Below are positions 8,179 through 17,132 of a DNA stretch of 64,000 nucleotides, piece by piece. The translations under genes were made by a program, and so were the position numbers. The notes below the pieces were generated by a model. It saw only the letters and a program-made list of their open reading frames with translations. It made no database searches and had not been told where the DNA came from. The DNA is from Streptomyces sp. STR69 (GTDB lineage: Bacteria; Actinomycetota; Actinomycetes; Streptomycetales; Streptomycetaceae), in assembly GCF_024519455.1 (NCBI RefSeq), contig NZ_JALJRY010000005.1, positions 1-64,000 on the forward strand, read 5' to 3'. Each line of letters starts with the position of its first letter. Within the stretch, counting starts at the first letter, position 1.

Positions 8179-11100
8179 TCAGGCCGGTGGGGACAGCGGA
8201 ACGTTGACCGCAAGGGGGTCCGACACCGACTTCACCGTCATGCTCGGGAACTCGCCGCCGTATCCCACCGTGTTGAGCGCGACGACCCGGTAGAGGTACG
8301 GCGTGGTCGTCGATGCCGTCGGGTCGGTGAAGGCGCGGGTCTCGTGGATGTTCGGCTGGTCGAGCGGCGAGTCGACCGTGCCGACGTCGACCCACGTGGT
8401 GCCGTCCCCCGACCGCTGGACGACGAAGGAGGTCTCGTTGATCGAGCTGTCCTGCCATTCCAGCCGGATCCGGGCGTTCTCGCCCGTGCCCACGACAGCG
8501 GACGAGAGCCCGCTCGCCTTCAGCGGCGGCAGCGCCAGCGACTCGGGACGCATCATGTCCATCTCCTCGTGGCTGAGGATGTGACAGTGGATGACGTACT
8601 CCCAGCCGAAGTTCACCAGCTTGTTGGTGATGGCTGCCGTCGGGTTGCCCTGCGGATCGATGTTGTTGAACATCGACGTGTCACCGAGTGGCATCGCCGG
8701 GTCCAGCGGCCGGACGGAGTTCGGCACTTCGAAGGGCACCGTCGGCACGACCGGCCTCAGCGCGACGATCGTGTCCTCCAGCGGGCTCATCCGCACCGTG
8801 TCCTTCCACCCCAGCTCGTTGGCGTCCGGCCGGATGACGATGTTGTCCCAGGTCACCCGGTTGAGTACCTGGACGTCGTACAGGTGGAAGTGGATCGGGT
8901 GCGTGTCCACCCCGTTGTGGGTGAACCGCCAGATCTGCGTCCCGTCCGCGTTGGTCCTGACAGGCGTCACCTTCACATCCCCCTTGGGCAGGTCGGTGCC
9001 GTCGATCAGCTCGGTCTGCGGGTTGATGTACGGGTACAACGTCACGTTCTGCGCCCCCGGGGTCGGTGGCTGCGCCTCGACGCCGAGGTTGGCCTGCATC
9101 CGGCCGAAGTCGTCGAACGTCGTCGCGTTCATCTCGTCGTGGATGGCCTTCGGCTGCAGCGGCATCGTCATCTTGCTGTTCGGTGTCTTGAGTGTGTTGA
9201 AGCCGAACGTCGACGTGTCGTTCACGCGGACCAAGCCGTCGCAGCTGTTCACGGACGTGTTGGCGACGTTGCAGTTGCTGCCGGCGGCAAAACTCGTGCC
9301 GTACGCCGAGTTGTAGGCCGCCTGCCCGACGATCGTCGGGTTCTGCCCCGACTCGAAGACGCCAGAGCCGTCCGCATGGTGCTTGAAGGCGGCCCGCAGC
9401 TTCACCAGGTCGAACGCCGGAGCCGGCGTCGTGCCGGCGATGGTCACCTGCATCACGGTGCGGGTGTTGGGCCCGTACCCCGGCAGGATCTTCGGCGCCC
9501 CGACCGGGCTTAGGTCGGGTGCGCCCGTGTAGTAGTCGTACGACGCGATGCGTGCCGGGTAGGCCGCGGGGGCGTCGTTGTACAGGATGAGCGTCTTGCC
9601 GGCGAACTTCGAGAAGTCCACCAGCACGTCGGCCCGCTCGGCCGGTGCGAGCGCCAGCGAGTGCTTGTCCACGTTGCCGACGTCGAAGCGCGTCGGGTCG
9701 GTGATCCAGGTCGTCGGCTGCTGACCGTCGATCACAGCCGGCGCGGGCAGGAAGCCGCCCTCGTTGGCGATCTGGATCCAGTCCGGCCCGGCGGCGTCGT
9801 TGTTCGCGTCCGCCGGGGTGGGCGACACGTTCGGGTCGGTCTGCGCGGCCGCCAGCTCGCTCGGCTTCAGCGCCACCTCGGTCGTGCCGTCGCCCTGCTT
9901 CGGGTCGGCGGTGTACCACTGGAAGTTGAAGAACCGGTCGTTCGCGGCGTTGAGCAGCCGCATCCGGTAGGTCTTCGGCTGGAGCGTCACCTTCGGGTAG
10001 GCGACCCCGTTGACGATGGGTGTGTCGTTGAACTGCTCCATGCCCGTGGAGATGTTCGGTGTGCCGGGGATCTGCTCCGGCTCGCAGTACGGGTCGGTCT
10101 GGTACTGCCAGGTCGATGGGTCGTCCAGCTTGCACTTCGGGTCGTAGTACGGGTTGGCGATCGGCCCGTACCTGGCGGTGCCGGCCGGCGGCCAGAACCA
10201 CGGCCCGTACATCCAGCGTCCGTACGCGCTCATGCCCGAAGGGTCGCCCGGGTTCTGCGCGGGCATGTAGACGTGCTGGTACCAGAAACTGCCTCTGGTG
10301 CCCCAGCGTTGCGTGTTCCAGGTGGGGTCCTGGCCGTAGGAGACCGTCTTGCCGTTGGCGTCCTTCTGGTCCTTGAGCTGCGAGTCGTCCGGCACGAACG
10401 TGCGGTCCTGGACCAGCAGCGGGACGGTGTCACCCGCGTCGGGGATCGTACCGCTGTTGACCAGAGCCTTCTCCGTGTCGTCGGTGATGGTGTAGCCCGC
10501 GGCCTCGCCGGCGTACACGTTCAGCCGGGTGATGCCGTAGGAGTGGTCGTGGTAGAACATCAGCCGGGCGCTCTGCTGGTTGGTGTAGTAGAACGTCGAG
10601 CAGCCGTCGTCCTTCGCGGCGCAGAGCGTTGCCCCGGTTCCGTCCACCATGTCCGGCACGTTCTGCACACTGACACCCTGCGGCCAGTCGGTGGTCTCGC
10701 CGGCCGGGGTGATCCACTGGTGCGGGGTGCCGTCGCTGATCCACGGGGTGACGCCGCCGTGCAGGTGCAACGTGGCCCGGTTGTCCGGGAAGCAGCCGGT
10801 CTTGTCGTTGGTGCACATCGGGTTGCGCACCTCGTCCGTGACGGTGCCGTCGTTCTTCGGGGCCGGCATCGTCATCGGGCCCATGCCGGAGCCCATGCCG
10901 GTGCTGTCGACCGGCAGGAACAGGTCGCCGTCGGCGCCCTTGGGGAGCAGGTTCCGGAACACGATCCGCACCGGCCGGTCCTTGGTGGCGGTGATGAGGG
11001 GGCCCATCCACTGCGGTGAGGCCACACCCGTGTACGGCAGCGGTTGCCTGGTTCCGTCCATCAGCTCGTTGTAGAGCGGGACCTTCCGTCCGGGCACCGC

Positions 11101-12921
11101 GTCCGTCGACAGCTGGACGTAGCCCCGCACCAGGGTCGGCGGCAGGTCCGAGGAGAACCGGGTGAGGTACTGCACAAGGCCGATGACGTACTCGTCGGCC
11201 GGCTTGCCGCCGGTGGTGACGGGCTCCGGCACACCCACGGGGATGAATTTCTCCGACGGCTTCGTCGACGGTGCCTGCAACTGTGCGACGTCGGGGCAGC
11301 CCGTGCCGTTTGCGTTGGGGTCGCAGGTGACCGGGAGCTCGTCCTGGAACTTCTTCATCCCGGCCGAGAGGTAGCCGGCCCCCGGGGCGGTGACCTTGAT
11401 TCCACTGATCGCGCCGGCGTTCGTCACGGCGGTTGCCGTTGCCCCGGTACCTCCCCTGCCCGTCGGGTCGGTGATGGTGACATCGGGCGTTCCGGTGTAA
11501 CCGGAGCCGATGGTGCTCACGGTGAGCGCCCCCAGTTTCAGGCTGCTGGAGACCGTCGCCTGCGTCGCGCCGGGGATCGGGTCGGCCAGGGTCCCGTTGT
11601 GGATCGCGACGCCCGGTGCGCTGCCGTAGCCACTGCCGGGATCGTCGACGGTCACCTTGGTGACGCTGCCGTCGGCAGCGAGATCGGCCGGGTCGACGTG
11701 GCCCTTGGCCACCGTGCCGTTCGGGTCGTCGGGAAGGTCGAAGTCCACCGTCGGCATGGTGTAGCCCGACCCGCCGTCCGCGATCGTCACGGCATCCACC
11801 CCACCGGAGGCCGTTGCGGTGGCACCGCTGCCCCCGCCGCCGGTGATGCCGACGGCGAAGCCGCCGTAGCCGCCGCCGCCCGTGCCGGCCGTGAGGCCGA
11901 CCACGGCCCCGGTCGACTGGACGGTGGCCTCCGCGGTCGCTGCCGTGGTGCCGCCGTCGACGGTGACCGACGTCGCGTCGGCGACGTAGCCGTGCCCCGG
12001 GGCGGTCACGTCGATACTGGCGATGCCGCCGGTCTGCGGGTCCACCGTGGCCGTCGCCTCGGCACCGGTCCCGGCGATCGCCGGGACCACCTGCGCCCCG
12101 AAGGAGTACTTCCGGTCCTGGGTCGGGTAGAGCGGGTAGTCGGTCGAACCCACCGTCACCGTGCCGCCCTTGGCCGGAGGCACGTTGGTCGGCGGAGAGG
12201 TGGTGCTGTCGACGCCGGCCGGGTACATGAAGGTGTCGGTGTTGGATGCGACGCCGGTGTCGACCGGGATGCCCTGGCCGTAGAAACCGATGACGTCGCC
12301 GGCCTGCACGGCGACGTCGGGGACGTTGTACGTCGTGACCTCTCCGGTTGTGCCGGTCGGCTTGGGCACCGTCTGCAGCCCGCTGTCGGCCACGACGGTG
12401 TATCCGTCCGGTGCGCCCGTCGGCCGCAGGACGTAGGCGTGGAAGAGGCCGCCCTCGGATGCCGTCGGGCTTCCCCCTGGCGTGGTCTGGTTCCAGGTCC
12501 GGAAGCTCTTGAGGCTGCCGCCGGGCAGCGGAGTTCCGGCCAGGACGACGAGTTCCGGCCCGAGTTCACCCGGCGGCGTCGCGTAGTCGGTCGCGTATGC
12601 CCGCTCGGCCAACGGGTTTCCCACCGATATTGCGGTGGACGTGATGGTCACCTTGGCCTTCGACAGGGTCAGCGGGCTGTTGGCCCAGTTCGGCCACGGG
12701 CCGAAGTAGTGTGGGACCTTCGTCCCGTCCGTCGGGCTGCTCGGCCCGCCGGCGGCAGCCGCCTGCGCCTGCTGGACCGGCGCCGGCGGCAGACCCATGA
12801 ACATCGCCGCCATCGCCCCGACGCCCAGCAGCGCGACAGTGCGCCGCCTTCGCTCCTTCCCTGACGATCTCTTCTCTAACGATCTCTTCCCTGACGGTCT
12901 CGTTGCCTGTTCGGTGAACAC
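8179..12921 (-). CDS. giant secreted multicopper oxidase
   Basis: A 1580-residue exported protein. GTG at 12921 is preferred because GGGAGAGG lies 6 nt upstream. The N-terminus has an RRRR stretch and a hydrophobic segment (TVALLGVGAMAAMFMG) ending near AQA, a signal peptide. Residues about 287-514 hold glycine-rich repeats of the form GSGYxxxPxVxI. The cupredoxin core carries all copper motifs: HLHGG near 719, HDHSYG near 791, HPIHFH near 1342 and HCHILSHEEMDM near 1449. A fibronectin III domain (about 1474-1564) follows, then a frameshifted second one. Large enzymes of this kind oxidise Mn(II), phenolics or metals; the substrate is not deducible. It is divergent from a two-component system. 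Confidence 0.87.
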   Translation of the reverse strand: MFTEQATRPSGKRSLEKRSSGKERRRRTVALLGVGAMAAMFMGLPPAPVQQAQAAAAGGPSSPTDGTKVPHYFGPWPNWANSPLTLSKAKVTITSTAISVGNPLAERAYATDYATPPGELGPELVVLAGTPLPGGSLKSFRTWNQTTPGGSPTASEGGLFHAYVLRPTGAPDGYTVVADSGLQTVPKPTGTTGEVTTYNVPDVAVQAGDVIGFYGQGIPVDTGVASNTDTFMYPAGVDSTTSPPTNVPPAKGGTVTVGSTDYPLYPTQDRKYSFGAQVVPAIAGTGAEATATVDPQTGGIASIDVTAPGHGYVADATSVTVDGGTTAATAEATVQSTGAVVGLTAGTGGGGYGGFAVGITGGGGSGATATASGGVDAVTIADGGSGYTMPTVDFDLPDDPNGTVAKGHVDPADLAADGSVTKVTVDDPGSGYGSAPGVAIHNGTLADPIPGATQATVSSSLKLGALTVSTIGSGYTGTPDVTITDPTGRGGTGATATAVTNAGAISGIKVTAPGAGYLSAGMKKFQDELPVTCDPNANGTGCPDVAQLQAPSTKPSEKFIPVGVPEPVTTGGKPADEYVIGLVQYLTRFSSDLPPTLVRGYVQLSTDAVPGRKVPLYNELMDGTRQPLPYTGVASPQWMGPLITATKDRPVRIVFRNLLPKGADGDLFLPVDSTGMGSGMGPMTMPAPKNDGTVTDEVRNPMCTNDKTGCFPDNRATLHLHGGVTPWISDGTPHQWITPAGETTDWPQGVSVQNVPDMVDGTGATLCAAKDDGCSTFYYTNQQSARLMFYHDHSYGITRLNVYAGEAAGYTITDDTEKALVNSGTIPDAGDTVPLLVQDRTFVPDDSQLKDQKDANGKTVSYGQDPTWNTQRWGTRGSFWYQHVYMPAQNPGDPSGMSAYGRWMYGPWFWPPAGTARYGPIANPYYDPKCKLDDPSTWQYQTDPYCEPEQIPGTPNISTGMEQFNDTPIVNGVAYPKVTLQPKTYRMRLLNAANDRFFNFQWYTADPKQGDGTTEVALKPSELAAAQTDPNVSPTPADANNDAAGPDWIQIANEGGFLPAPAVIDGQQPTTWITDPTRFDVGNVDKHSLALAPAERADVLVDFSKFAGKTLILYNDAPAAYPARIASYDYYTGAPDLSPVGAPKILPGYGPNTRTVMQVTIAGTTPAPAFDLVKLRAAFKHHADGSGVFESGQNPTIVGQAAYNSAYGTSFAAGSNCNVANTSVNSCDGLVRVNDTSTFGFNTLKTPNSKMTMPLQPKAIHDEMNATTFDDFGRMQANLGVEAQPPTPGAQNVTLYPYINPQTELIDGTDLPKGDVKVTPVRTNADGTQIWRFTHNGVDTHPIHFHLYDVQVLNRVTWDNIVIRPDANELGWKDTVRMSPLEDTIVALRPVVPTVPFEVPNSVRPLDPAMPLGDTSMFNNIDPQGNPTAAITNKLVNFGWEYVIHCHILSHEEMDMMRPESLALPPLKASGLSSAVVGTGENARIRLEWQDSSINETSFVVQRSGDGTTWVDVGTVDSPLDQPNIHETRAFTDPTASTTTPYLYRVVALNTVGYGGEFPSMTVKSVSDPLAVNVPLSPPA

Positions 12922-13268
12922 GTCTTCCCTCTCCCTTTGGCGACCCGCAGCCGCTTGCACGCTCGGATCCGGCCCCCTTGGCCCACCCGAAGGCGGCGAG
13001 AACGAGGGCGCGAGCCCCTGCCACCGGTCGATGGCGCGGCCTGCCCGGGCCGCGCGACAACTCTGCGGTCGGCCGCAGAGTGCACGGGCAAAGATGACGA
13101 GCCTCTCATCCAGCTGTCATGACGGGGCGTCGCGAGGCCGGACTGCGCGGGACACCGCCACATCGGACGCTTCATCACTGGATGTGCCGACCGCATCACT
13201 TGATGTCACCGTGAGCGCCTTCGGGTGGCGCGAAACGGGTCGATCCAGGCGCTTTCCGCGATCGTCTT

Positions 13269-13295
13269 TTGAACATGTGGTGTGGCATTTATAAA
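13269..13295 (+). promoter_or_regulatory. probable promoter of the response-regulator gene
   Basis: TTGAAC at 13269-13274 and TATAAA at 13290-13295 sit in an unusually AT-rich patch, 74 bp before the ATG at 13369. The spacing is 15 nt, slightly short for a vegetative promoter. The rest of the 447-bp divergent region to 12922 holds no gene. Confidence 0.4.
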
Positions 13296-13368
13296 GATCC
13301 TGTGAAAGTGGTAGATGACAGCGCAAGAGAGCGCTGTCGAGTGCGCGGGGAGTAAGGAAGTAACCACC

Positions 13369-14034
13369 ATGGCCCGGCTGTTGGTCGTCGAGGACGAGGC
13401 ACGGCTGCGCGCCTACCTCGCGCGCACGCTGGAGGCGGATGGTCACGTCGTCGACAGCGCGGGGTCCGGCCCGGACGCCGTATGCCGTCTGCTGGACGGC
13501 GAGTTCGACCTGGTCGTGCTCGACCTCATGCTGCCGGGCTTCGACGGCTTCGAGGTGATGCAGCGTGCCTTCGGCCGAAGACCCGGCCAGCGGGTTCTCG
13601 TCCTGTCCGCCGTGATGGATGTCGCCACCCGGGTCCGGTGCCTGCAGATCGGGGCCGTCGACTTCCTGGGCAAGCCCTTCGCGACCGCGGAGCTGGTGGA
13701 GCGTGTCCGTACCAGGCTCCGTACGCCCTCCGCCGGCGTTTCCCAGCGGTGGCTTCGCGTCGGGGAGGCCATCCTCGATCTTGAGCGGCAGGCGCTCACC
13801 CTCGACGGGAGGGACGTGCCCCTGTCGCACCGCGAGTTCATGCTGCTCGGCCACCTCATGCGGCGCGCAGGGGAGGTGTGCAGCCGGCGTGAGCTCCTCG
13901 CGAGCGTCTGGGGCTACGCCGACGACCCCGGGAGCAACGTGGTCGACGTGACGGTCCGGCGGATCCGCGGCAAGGTACCCCGGCCGGTCATCGAGACGGT
14001 GCGCAATGTCGGGTACGCGTTCAGTGCCGACTGA
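13369..14034 (+). CDS. OmpR-family response regulator
   Basis: A 221-residue regulator. The receiver domain has acidic residues near 8-10, phospho-acceptor Asp52 (LVVLDLMLP) and the conserved Lys in LGKPF. A winged helix covers about 125-221, with LSHREFMLLGHLMRR and the recognition region VVDVTVRRIRGKV. The ATG at 13369 is chosen over 13315 because AAGGAAG precedes it at proper distance and MARLLVVED is the usual start of the family. It overlaps the downstream kinase gene, and it is divergent from the multicopper oxidase, a plausible target. Confidence 0.9.
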   Translation: MARLLVVEDEARLRAYLARTLEADGHVVDSAGSGPDAVCRLLDGEFDLVVLDLMLPGFDGFEVMQRAFGRRPGQRVLVLSAVMDVATRVRCLQIGAVDFLGKPFATAELVERVRTRLRTPSAGVSQRWLRVGEAILDLERQALTLDGRDVPLSHREFMLLGHLMRRAGEVCSRRELLASVWGYADDPGSNVVDVTVRRIRGKVPRPVIETVRNVGYAFSAD

Positions 14035-15283
14035 CCGCCGGCGTCTCGTCTTCATCGGCTGGGCGCTGTTCGCCGCGAGCAGCCAGCTGCTGCTGTTCGT
14101 CGCACCCGCCCTTGAGACCGTGTCGTTCCACCTGGTGTGGATCAGCATGTCCATCGTCTACGGCGTCCAGAGCTGGTCGGTCCGTCGCATGTCCGTCGTG
14201 CTGACCGTGGTCATCCTGGTCACGGCTACTGCATCGAGCGGGTTCATGGAGGAGGGCTACGCCCGCTGGGACGAGCTCGCCGAAGTGCCGCTGATGGCAC
14301 TGGTGTTCCTGGCCATGGTCTGGCACGTACGCCGGCGGGCCGCTGCCTTCGCGGAGACGCAGAGCCTTGTCGAGCGCGAGCGTCGCGCGCAGGAGGTCAA
14401 AGAACTGTTCGTCCGCAACTGCTCGCACGAGATGCGCACGCCGATCACGGTGGCCCGCTGCTACGCGGAGATGGTCCGGCACGAGCTGTCGACCCCGGAG
14501 AGCAAGGATGACCTCGACGTCGTGGTGGACGAGCTGGACAAGCTCGGCCGCCTCGCCGGGCGTCTCCTCGTCCTGGCCGATGCCTACGAGTCCACCGTGT
14601 TCGAGCGGGACCCCGTCGATCTTGGCTCTCTCCTGCAGCGGACGGTCCAGCGGTGGCGGCCGGCTTCGGACCGTGACTGGCTCCTGGACGCGCCCTCCGT
14701 CCTGGTCGAAGGTGACGAGTCCCGGCTTGAGGCCGCCCTCGACGCCTTGGTGGAGAACGCGGTGAAGTTCACCGCGGACGGGGACGCCATCGCGCTGCGC
14801 TGTCGCGCGACCGGCGACGGTGCAGTGGTTGACGTGGAGGACACGGGCATCGGCTTCGCCCGGTCGCAGGTCGACTACGGGAGCGGCCAACCGCAGTCGT
14901 CGGGTCGCCCTGGCACGGGGCTCGGCTTGGCGATCGTGCGTGCCATCGTCGAGGGGCATGGCGGTGTCCTCACTGTGGTGTCCGAGCGGCCGAGCGGTTC
15001 GTTGCTCCGGATGGTGCTGCCGCTGCACCCACCGGCGGACGAGCCGAGGTCGGCACCGGCCGGTCCGTCGGGGAAGCCGCGCTTGCGAGCCGAACCGGAA
15101 GAGCCGACACAGCACGCCTCACCCACCAAGAGCCCGTACCCGCAGGAGGCACCCCGTGAGACCGAGACCGGTATGACGGGTCGGCTCGGCATATGGAAGC
15201 CGCACCGCACAGGGCGGGCCCGGGGTCGCACCACGCGAACCCTTGGTCGTTACGGGACCGGCTCGCCCTGGTGGCGGGCCTGA
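14006..15283 (+). CDS. membrane histidine kinase, partner of the preceding regulator
   Basis: Up to four membrane segments in residues 13-108 with almost no external loop, suggesting a sensor that detects signals in or near the membrane. HisKA contains CSHEMRTP with His141, and the ATPase domain has the N box ALVENAVKF, DTGIGF and GTGLGLAI. GTG at 14024 is an alternative start that overlaps the regulator stop less. The conserved part ends near residue 345. The last 80 residues are Pro/Arg-rich and run toward repeat DNA, so the natural end may have been lost. Confidence 0.85.
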   Translation: MSGTRSVPTDRRRLVFIGWALFAASSQLLLFVAPALETVSFHLVWISMSIVYGVQSWSVRRMSVVLTVVILVTATASSGFMEEGYARWDELAEVPLMALVFLAMVWHVRRRAAAFAETQSLVERERRAQEVKELFVRNCSHEMRTPITVARCYAEMVRHELSTPESKDDLDVVVDELDKLGRLAGRLLVLADAYESTVFERDPVDLGSLLQRTVQRWRPASDRDWLLDAPSVLVEGDESRLEAALDALVENAVKFTADGDAIALRCRATGDGAVVDVEDTGIGFARSQVDYGSGQPQSSGRPGTGLGLAIVRAIVEGHGGVLTVVSERPSGSLLRMVLPLHPPADEPRSAPAGPSGKPRLRAEPEEPTQHASPTKSPYPQEAPRETETGMTGRLGIWKPHRTGRARGRTTRTLGRYGTGSPWWRA

Positions 15284-15408
15284 ACTCTCCGTCCCTGGTC
15301 GTCGTCGGCCTCGTACCGTCGCGTGTGGAGATGTCGCATACCGGCGTCGCGCTCATCCTCGTCGTGGTCGCCGCACCGGGCAGTCGTACGGCGGGCGTCG
15401 TCGTGGCT

Positions 15409-15547
15409 GAATCCGCTGCTCGTGAGTTCGGCGCCGGGTTCGTCTGCGTCGGCCGATGCCTTTCTGACCTGCATGGACGCGTGCGGATGTGTTGCCGCTG
15501 AGATGGGTTTTGGTCTGCTCTGCTGCGGCAGGGCCATGTGTTGAGGC
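15409..15547. repeat. attachment-site debris unit
   Basis: Contains GAATCCGCTGCTCGTGAGTT, shared with 70 and 37322 in near-identical form, then TTTCTGACCTGC, and TTGAGGCC at 15540. The interval from GAATCCGCTG to the octamer is about 130 bp, as in the unit at 30056-30186. It marks the 3' limit of the cas3 relic. The flanking 15284-15408 shows nothing recognisable. Confidence 0.5.
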
Positions 15548-16125
15548 CATAGGGATCGCGAGGAGCGAGGTCGATCCAGGCCGGTTGGACCATCCGTTCC
15601 CACAGTTCGGAGAGCAGGTAAGGATGCCGGGGCCCTCGGCCTGAGCGGGCGCGGACCAAACTTTCGGCTGCACTCTGTACGCCACCCTCGCCGGCAACAC
15701 CGGCGTCACCGCCCACGCCTGTGTCCTGATCGCCCTAGCGGGGCCACCGCCGTCGAGCGGCACCTTGACGAAGCGCCGGTGGCCAGGCTCGTGGTCCACG
15801 GTGGCCGAAGCCCAGCAGACCTTCCGTGACCTGTGTGCCGCCTCCGGAACCTGGGCCTGGAACGGAGGAGTGATCTTCCCCAGATCGTGCAGCCCGCCCA
15901 GAACGCCAGCACCCGCCGGGCCTCGGGCACCGTCAGCCCCAGCGCCCCCGCGATCTTCTCGCGTACCGGATCGCTCAGTACGACGTCCCACAGAGCACCG
16001 AACACCCCTGTGGTGTCCAGCAGATGGCAGATCACTGGGTACGGGTGTGGAAGGCCATGCTCCTTGCCCCATAACCGGGTGTCGACCGGGGGGTCCTCGG
16101 GCGGGACGGACTCGCGTTTCATCAT
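15548..16125 (-). pseudogene. cas3: cas3 relic, HD-nuclease end, type I-E
   Basis: From ATG-ATG at 16125 one frame gives LWGKEHGLPHPYPVICHLLD and ALWDVVLSDPVREKIAGALG, the standard N-terminus of Streptomyces type I-E Cas3. At FWAG the frame breaks, and the next frame continues LHDLGKITPPFQAQV with the catalytic HD pair. Losing one G in a GGGCGGG run explains the shift. Later pieces (DHEPGHRRFVKV, then SELWERMVQPAWI in a third frame) show more frameshifts. The helicase part is absent. It is divergent from a CRISPR leader and two-repeat remnant 190 bp away. Confidence 0.75.
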
Positions 16126-16317
16126 GACGGCAATGGATAACAGGCCCCACTGACAACGCGCCCCCACCTGCGCGAAGAGCAGATCGGAGTAAGCACAGGG
16201 CCGTAGACTCCAAGTTGTGGGGCCTCAGTTGACGCAATGGCGAGCCAATCCCAGGCGAGTCCAGCCGCGTTCCGCAAAGAACTTGCAAACTGCCGCAAGA
16301 GGCTCAGGTCAGCAAGA

Positions 16318-16418
16318 GTGCTCTCCGCGTGAGCGGAGGTGAACCGTTCGCCCGGAAATCGAGCGCGATGCTGGCGCGATGCTGGCGCGGTGCTCTCCGT
16401 GTTAGCAGACGCTTCAGG
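16318..16418 (+). CRISPR. two-repeat type I-E CRISPR remnant
   Basis: Repeat 1 at 16318-16346 is 29 nt, begins GTGCTCTCCGCGTGAGCGG and ends GGTGAACCG; it has the inverted-repeat form of type I-E repeats in actinomycetes. Repeat 2 starts at 16390 (GTGCTCTCCGTGTTAGCAG) and is degenerate, as a terminal repeat often is. The single spacer is 43 nt and contains an 11-nt tandem duplication of GCGATGCTGGC; removing one copy gives 32 nt, the normal I-E spacer length. The A-rich stretch before repeat 1 (16270-16317) is in leader position. Confidence 0.7.
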
Positions 16419-16595
16419 CGGTACGCAAGCCCGGCCGTATGCGCCGCCCGGCCTCGCCGCTCTTGCTGGGAGTGACAGGGGCAGGAGCCGGCAGGGGAGC
16501 CAGCTCTGCTGGATGGCGTCAGTTCTCTGACCTCTACTCTTGTGTCCTTAGAGGCTGGGAAATCCGTGGCGCAAGGGGAGAAGGAAGACTGACCG
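16419..16595. other. intergenic stretch before the prophage relic
   Basis: No gene or further CRISPR repeat is visible. A ribosome site (AAGGGGAGAAGGAAG) for the next gene ends it near 16588. Confidence 0.5.
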
Positions 16596-17132
16596 GTGAG
16601 TGACCGGGGTGTCGCCGATCTATGGGAGCGACAGAGTCATGAATCTCCCCAGGCGTTCGAGGCATTCGCCGCGTACCAGGATCTCGGTCCGGCGCGGAGT
16701 GTCACGAAGGTGGCACGGGAGTTGGATAAATCCGGCGCGCTGGTGGGCCGGTGGTCGCGGCAGTTCGCGTGGGTGATGCGGGCGACGGCGTACGACTGGG
16801 AGCAGGACCGGCTGTTCCTCGCGGAGCAGGCGCAGGCGCGACGTGAAATCGCGCGCAGGCACTCGAAGTTGGCGCAGGCCGTACAGAGCAAGGCGGTGGC
16901 GCGGCTCCAGACGCTGGACCCTCGGGAGCTGACGCCGTCGGAGCTGCTGCGCTACATCCAGGTCGCGGCGGAGATCGAACGCAGGGCCGTGGGCGAGGCA
17001 CCGGTGGCCGGGACGGTTGAGGACCAGGACCAGGGCGCGGACGTGAAGGCGTTGACGGACGAGGAGCGTCAGGCCCGGATGCTCCATTTCCGTAGGGAGT
17101 TGGAGCGTCGGCTGTCGGAGGGCGCCCAGTGA
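16596..17132 (+). CDS. phage terminase small subunit-like protein
   Basis: A 178-residue, mostly helical, charged protein. The N-terminal half carries a helix-turn-helix-like segment (SVTKVARELDKSGALVGRWS) such as terminase small subunits use to bind packaging sites; the rest is coiled-coil-like. GTG at 16596 follows GAAGGAAG. Its stop overlaps the next start in GTGA, and the next gene is a terminase large subunit, which fixes the role by context. It appears intact, but the packaging gene after it is broken. Confidence 0.7.
   Translation: MSDRGVADLWERQSHESPQAFEAFAAYQDLGPARSVTKVARELDKSGALVGRWSRQFAWVMRATAYDWEQDRLFLAEQAQARREIARRHSKLAQAVQSKAVARLQTLDPRELTPSELLRYIQVAAEIERRAVGEAPVAGTVEDQDQGADVKALTDEERQARMLHFRRELERRLSEGAQ

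Noticed and set aside
11380..12060. Tandem repeats as a CRISPR or DNA repeat array
   Set aside because: Periodicity is in the protein (GSGY repeats of the multicopper oxidase); the DNA copies are diverged.
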